64,000 bases of DNA from Amoebidium appalachense. Its lineage: Eukaryota; Ichthyosporea. Of the stretch, positions 58,544-64,000 are shown piece after piece. The position numbers and the translations under genes were made by a program. The notes beneath the pieces are model-generated. The model was not told where the DNA came from. It did not search any database and worked only from the letters and a program-made list of their open reading frames with translations. Within the stretch, counting starts at the first letter, position 1, and each line of letters begins with the position of its first letter. The stretch is from the NCBI GenBank assembly GCA_963693365.1, contig CAVNZM010000008.1, forward strand, positions 2,542,001 to 2,606,000, given 5' to 3'.

Positions 58544-59166
58544 CACACATGAACAAAGAAAGAAAGGAGAAGAAAAAAAGGGGGAAAAAAACTATAAAGC
58601 TCTTAGCCCTTATTTTTGCTTTCCATTAGCAACACGTATAGTTCTTTCTGCCGTTTTGCGTCTCATGTCCACACCGACACCCACCGACTCACATGTGGTA
58701 TCATGCAGAGAGCAAATGGAAGCAGTGCTTCTGGACTTCTACCGGGTAGTGGAGATACACCCCAACCTCAGAAAGGACTTCAAAACAATAAATGAGTATG
58801 TCGAAAGGAGGAGGGGAGGGGAGGGGGTGGGGTGGGGGTGGGGGGAGGGGGGCAAGTGGGATAAGACGGAGAGAGTGGTGGGGATAAGTTGACGGGGGAA
58901 GGTGTGGGGATGGGTTTGGGGGTTCGGGGTGGGGGGGAAGGGGGGGAGGGGGGGAGGGGAGGGGGGAAGGGGGAGGGGGGGGGGGGGGGGGGGTGATTGA
59001 ACAAGGACAGCAGTGAAGAGAGTGGAGGTGTGGCATTGCGTATCGTGGGTGGGTGGGGTGTGGGTGGGATTTGATATGGCGCTGAGTGTGGAGTTGGGGA
59101 TAGGGATGAACTGTATCAACACAGGGAAAAAGGGAGAAGGGGAGAGGACTGGTTGGGGATCGAAGA

Positions 59167-59235
<69 letters not shown>

Positions 59236-61219
59236 GTGGTGGGGGGGGGGAATTGGTCATGTATGTGCGCGCTTTGTGTGTGTGTGTGTTTGGGGGGGAG
59301 GGGGTGGGGGTGGGGGGGAAGGATGGAGGGGGCCGGTCGTTTCTTCTTTGCTTTTTTTCGTTCTTTCTTTCTTTCTCCCTTTCTTTCCCTCGTTTTTTTC
59401 TTTTTTCTTTTTTTTTAGTTCACTTTTTGTGTGTTTGTTTGTTTTCGGGTCTTCTGGGTATGCTGCGCGGAGGGGGGCGGAAGGGGGAGGGGGGAGGGGG
59501 GAGGGGGGAGGGGGTTGGTAGCACTGAATACGTCTGTTGATATTACGGCAACAACAACTATATAAGTGGAGTTCGTGACAGACTGTGCACATAACCAAAT
59601 CCAAGCACTTAATCTGGCCACAGATACACAACTTTGTGTTTTCTACACAATACAGGCCACTGCTGACTGGTGTTCCCTTTTTCCTTCCCCCCTTTCTTGC
59701 TTTTTCTTTTCTTTCTTTCTATCTTTCCTTTCCTTTTTTTTTTTTTTTTTTTTCTTTTTCTTTTTTTTCTTTCTTTTATTCTTATTTTCGTGGTTTCCAC
59801 AGCCAAGTCTCGCATGACTCTGTGACTTATCAGAGACGAACATCGATGTCATACACCTTGGCTCCGGATAAAGGTATGCTTGGTTTGGAATTGTTCTAAA
59901 GTACCTAAAACTTGCACATTGGCCCAGAAATCTGAGACACTTCTGGGCGAAACCATGGGTTAGTGTGTTGATACAGTAGGGTACGGTTTTCGGTGACCCG
60001 GGCCACAGTGCTATACTAACGGGATACCCCCCTCCCCCGTCCCCCCTCCCTCTGCGGATAGACGTAGTTTGTTGTCATCGTAACCTCCCCCTTCCCCCCC
60101 CCCCCCCCCCCCCCTTCCCGCTCCCGCTCCTCAACCTTTAAACAATGTGCACCCCTATGTTACCTATCCAAAATCACGAATATACCGTTCCTCCCACATT
60201 ACCCAGAGACAAGAAAGACCAAAGATAAATGCAGAGAGCCACTGACAGCAAATGTGTCCTATGCAGAAATCTCCCGATTGGTGGGGACCTTCTTTGACCA
60301 AATGGATACACAGGGCACCAATGAACTCTCATTCACGGTGAGTCTGATATTAAGCCTCTTCCCAATTTACGATTTACATTGGTGGTTCCCTCTCTCCCCC
60401 CCCCCCCCCCCCCCCCCCCCCCCGGGACAGGTTTTCATAGTTTCTGTGTGTGTCCTTCCAAGTGTGATTGAGCAGGGGAGATGGCGAGGAGTGATGTGTT
60501 CCTCATGCGGGTGGGAGGACTCGAGAGTGGACTGAAGGAGAGAGGAGTGGGAAGGGAGGGGGGTGGGGGGGGATTTGGGGGGGGGAGAGGGGGAGGAAGG
60601 GGCCGTGAATATATTTGGTGATAAGCCTAAGGCACCAAAAACGGCTCAGACAAACAACATAGGCAATGTGTGTGTGCTGTGCTATCCTCGAAACCGAACA
60701 TTCCGATCTATCGAATTATTTCCTCAGAAGTCGTATGTTTAACGCCGGTCCAGATACCATGTCTATTTCCGACATATCAAGCCAAATCGGACATATTTCG
60801 AATTTTCATTATAGTCATATCACAAATACATGTGATAACTCAACAAGTTATTGTGCAGGTTTTCTCCCACTGGCTGCGGCTCAACTCCAAACGGTTGGCC
60901 AGTTTCATGGATAGAATAGCCCAGTTTGCTCCCACCACGCTGCTGGAGCCACCACTGAGACGAAGTGGTGCGTTGGCCCCCATCTTCTATTCCTCCTGTC
61001 AATGCGGCATGTTTTTGTTGTTGTGTATGGGTGTGTGGATTTCGTATGCTGTGTCTTATTTGCTGAGCCTTGTTTCTGTGTCCTTTTTTAGTAAGAATCT
61101 GTAACCTGCATCCCCCCCGCCCCCCTCCCCTCTCTCCGCCCGCGCAACACACATGCACACACCCACACACCCACACACACACACACCCACACACACACAC
61201 ACACACCCACCCACCCACC

Positions 61220-61263
<44 letters not shown>

Positions 61264-61802
61264 CACACACAGGCACACAGCGTGGTCGGTGCGCGTGCAC
61301 GCGCACGTTCGCACACCCACACAAACAACACACGCGCACATGCACACACACATGCACACATACATAGGCACACACAAGCAAACACACGGATATATGGTTG
61401 ACTTGGGTTTGCTCATATATGGTATGATCTCCTTTTATCAAAGGCTCCCCTGTTTATTCTTCAATTGTGAAAAAAAAACGGGGAGATTTGCTGACTTAAC
61501 GGCGCAAACAATTACCGTTAGTTGTGCGAATCAAGTGTGATTGCTGCGTGACATATGCACGTGCATTTCTGACATGCCGTGTGTCACATCAGATGAGCGA
61601 GAAATTATCCAGCAGTTGATGGCCCGTACACCAGCCACACCTGAGAGTGATGCATTGCAGCTGAGATATCTGATCGACGCAAATTGGTTTGCCCCTTCCC
61701 CCCCCCCCCCCCCCCCCCCTCCCTCCCCCTCTTTACACCACAAGTCTGCCCCCCCCCCCCCCAAAAAAAAACAAAAAAAAACAAAAACAAACAAAACACA
61801 CA

Positions 61803-61889
<87 letters not shown>

Positions 61890-62504
61890 AACACCCACCC
61901 ACCCTCCATCCTTAGATGCACCCATGCACCCACCTTCCCTGCAGTTGAATGCGCAAATGCTAGCACCGTGTATTTTTGTATGGCACATGGGCAGCACCCA
62001 CTTTGATAACCACTCCCCCCCCCCCGCGCTTTCCAACCTTTGGTGTGTGGTTCATTTCTTACATGCCTGCATTGTTATCAGTGGAGGTTTTAATCTCGGA
62101 GTGTGCACCGTAACCCCCCTCCCCCCCCCCCCCCCCCCCTCCCCCGCCCGTCCCTGCTCTCTCTCTTCCGCTTCCTCCCTCCCCCTGCCCCACGTCCCCC
62201 CCCCTTCCCCCTCCCCCCTCATCACCCTCCACTCCACTCCTTACACTCACCCCTCCCTCCCCTCCCCCCACTCGTGCGCCCTGCATTTCCATGTTTACAC
62301 CTTTCCATTTCTTCAAAGAGCACCCACAGCCGTTACAATGCATGCACTCAGTTACTTTTAAATCAGTGCACGTGTGTTTCCTCACTGGATGATGGTGCAG
62401 GTGGAATGAATGGAAGAGATATGTCAACTACGACAACCAGGAGGAAGATGCACTCGGCTTGGCCAGGCACAAGCCCAGCGTTATTGACAATAAACCATTG
62501 CTCG

Positions 62505-62559
<55 letters not shown>

Positions 62560-62947
62560 TGTGTGTGTGTGTGCATGTGCCGTATTACCGGATGTGCTTG
62601 TTTGTGTGTGAGGCTGTGTCGGCATTTGTCCTACATCTGTGTGTGCTCTTGTGTTTGGTCTAGTGTTTCTGTGTGTGCCTGTTGCATTCTTGGAGGGGCC
62701 ACGGCCATGAAAACAAAGAGGCCGGAATGATACAGATTCTAGTGGGGATGTAGCAGCGTTTTGATTGATGTCATCTATTGAACAAATGGACGGGGGGCAA
62801 GAGATGAGGTGGGAGGGGAGGGAGGATATGTGCATGTATGTTTGTGTGTGCGTGGTGTGTATACCTGTGTGTGCGTGGGGGGCGGAGGGGCGGGGGGGGA
62901 GGGGGGGGGGGGGGGAGGAGAGGGGTGGTGGTGGTGGTGGTGGTGGT

Positions 62948-62981
<34 letters not shown>

Positions 62982-63178
62982 AAGTAGGAGCAGGGGGTAC
63001 ATAATATTCCTTTAACCTATTGCGGCACACGAACACGTTTTTTTCACCCTCACTGTTTAATCAACCAATCAGGAGGATGAGTTTATCGGGGAGGAAGACC
63101 ACTGCACACTTCGTCAGTTTCTGGATGAGGATGTGGACTTCGTGGCCGCCACAAAGGAAGTCTGGGACACACTGAAAG
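55476..63178 (+). CDS. EF-hand + DUSP protein, probable USP32-like ubiquitin-specific protease (3' end outside window)
   Basis: Ten exons keep phase: 55476-55959, 56973-57101, 57717-57876, 58709-58795, 59803-59873, 60267-60337, 60859-60967, 61593-61686, 62401-62506, 63073-63178 (472 codons, then phase 1 into an unseen exon). The N-terminus (MDLDMPESLEG..) is polar and Ser/Arg-rich. EF-hand region: HYTLHADMYDALSCRAHDGT, LLDRIFDVVDEGHTGRVDV, KFMCGLSSCCGGSTIEKLRF, then a degenerate loop (YPFMKFNREQMEAVL), and FFDQMDTQGTNELSFT. A DUSP domain follows: DEREIIQQLMARTPA, LRYLIDANW joined to WNEWKRYVNYDN, and VDFVAATKEVWDTLK. EF-hands followed by DUSP is the layout of USP32; the Cys/His protease domain would lie to the right and is not seen. 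The acceptor at 56973 and the GTTTGC donor at 61687 are the weakest sites. Confidence 0.8.
56307..56366. repeat. (CT)n microsatellite in the first intron of the DUSP gene
   Basis: A pure CT run of about 60 bp followed by imperfect CTCTC units to about 56480; pyrimidine-rich on the sense strand. Confidence 0.95.
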
Positions 63179-63192
63179 GTGCACTTATTGAG

Positions 63193-63232
<40 letters not shown>

Positions 63233-64000
63233 CCCCTCCCTTCCCCAAATAAATAAAGATAAAATATTAAAATAAAATCAAAACAAAAAAATAAAAATAA
63301 AGGAAGTGAATAATAAGAAATAAAAATAAAAGTAGAAAGACTCGCTCGTCCCTCCCTCCGTCCCCCCCCCCCGCTTCACTCGGCTGCTCCCCCTTTCCGT
63401 CGTGGAGTATTAGGTGGTTTGTTTGCGAGGACATCAGTGGTGGGTGGGTTGGGTTGGGTTGGGGGGGGGGGGGGGGGGGGGGGGAGGCAGCCAATAAGAA
63501 AGGATGTGCATAATGTAAGGGTATATGTTATAGTGAGTGAGGTCCTGACGCACCATTGCAGGGTGGTATGGTGGTGGGCCGACAATATCCAGGAGGTTAA
63601 TTCCAAACAAGCAAGGAGTATGTGCCCCCCCCCCTCCCCACACATAACAAACACACGCCAACCCTGACACCCTCTTCTCTGCCCTTCCCATCGGGCAAAC
63701 CCACAACCCAGTACATCCCCACATTAAACCTCACCCACTCACCCACCCATTCACCCAAAACGCTCCGTCCTTATAACTATGCCTGCTATCCACTTGCACA
63801 TTCGTGGAAATGCTTCTTCTATGTGATTTATTTAGGACAACAGTCAACACAGTTTATTTCTAGTCACTAAACAGACTTTGTTGTCTCTTTGCATCCACAA
63901 ACCCACAAACTATGACTATTCGCTTCCGAGCCTGCGCTTGAGGGCCCGCGAACCCTCATGCACTTACAAATCTCTTTAACACACGCACGCAAACATACCG
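63179..64000. other. intron of the DUSP gene, no exon recognised
   Basis: Opens GTGCAC, then a poly-C run (63195-63231), an A-rich stretch, and a poly-G run (63459-63484). No further exon with DUSP or USP motifs before the window edge. Confidence 0.55.

Overview
The window is nuclear DNA of a eukaryote, most likely a unicellular protist. Genes have many short exons with GT-AG introns, TATA boxes lie about 90 bp upstream of two start codons, and a Ty1/copia retrotransposon is present. The sequence is saturated with homopolymers (C/G runs to more than 50 bp), CA/TG microsatellites and minisatellites. The species cannot be named from the sequence. A run of 500 N (32313-32812) marks an assembly gap.

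Layout. (1) 4561-17692, minus: a 20-exon gene for an MscS-family mechanosensitive channel with an EF-hand-like segment; every reconstructed exon junction keeps reading-frame phase. (2) 20.3-32.3 kb: a compact cluster of virus-like genes: a KilA-N/coiled-coil protein, two head-to-head paralogues of a two-exon MSV199-like protein (one truncated), a 583-aa BRO/MSV199-like protein preceded by broken copies of its own 5' end, and a winged-helix plus PD-(D/E)XK nuclease-like ORF. These families are typical of nucleocytoplasmic large DNA viruses, yet one gene here has an intron. (3) 33217-38024, minus: a seven-exon JmjC histone-demethylase-like gene with an N-terminal E/G/R/W repeat array. (4) 40126-41429, plus: a repeat/coiled-coil/basic protein split by a C-tract length difference. 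(5) 41.4-43.8 kb: three minisatellite families. (6) 43.8-53.6 kb, minus: a membrane-protein exon split by a 9.4-kb insert with 596-bp direct terminal repeats, inside which sits a young Copia element (926-bp LTRs, 5-bp target duplication). (7) 53653-54040, plus: a partial ORF with a small Cys/His (DUF5763-like) C-terminus. (8) 55476 to beyond the right edge, plus: EF-hand + DUSP protein, probably a USP32-type ubiquitin-specific protease whose catalytic part lies outside the window.

The host genes (channel, chromatin demethylase, deubiquitinase) are unrelated in function; their introns share an unusual architecture. Many begin GTnnn followed at once by a sense-strand C run, and several end in (CA)nCAG. 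The virus-like island and the splice-site/microsatellite relationship are the most unusual parts of the window.
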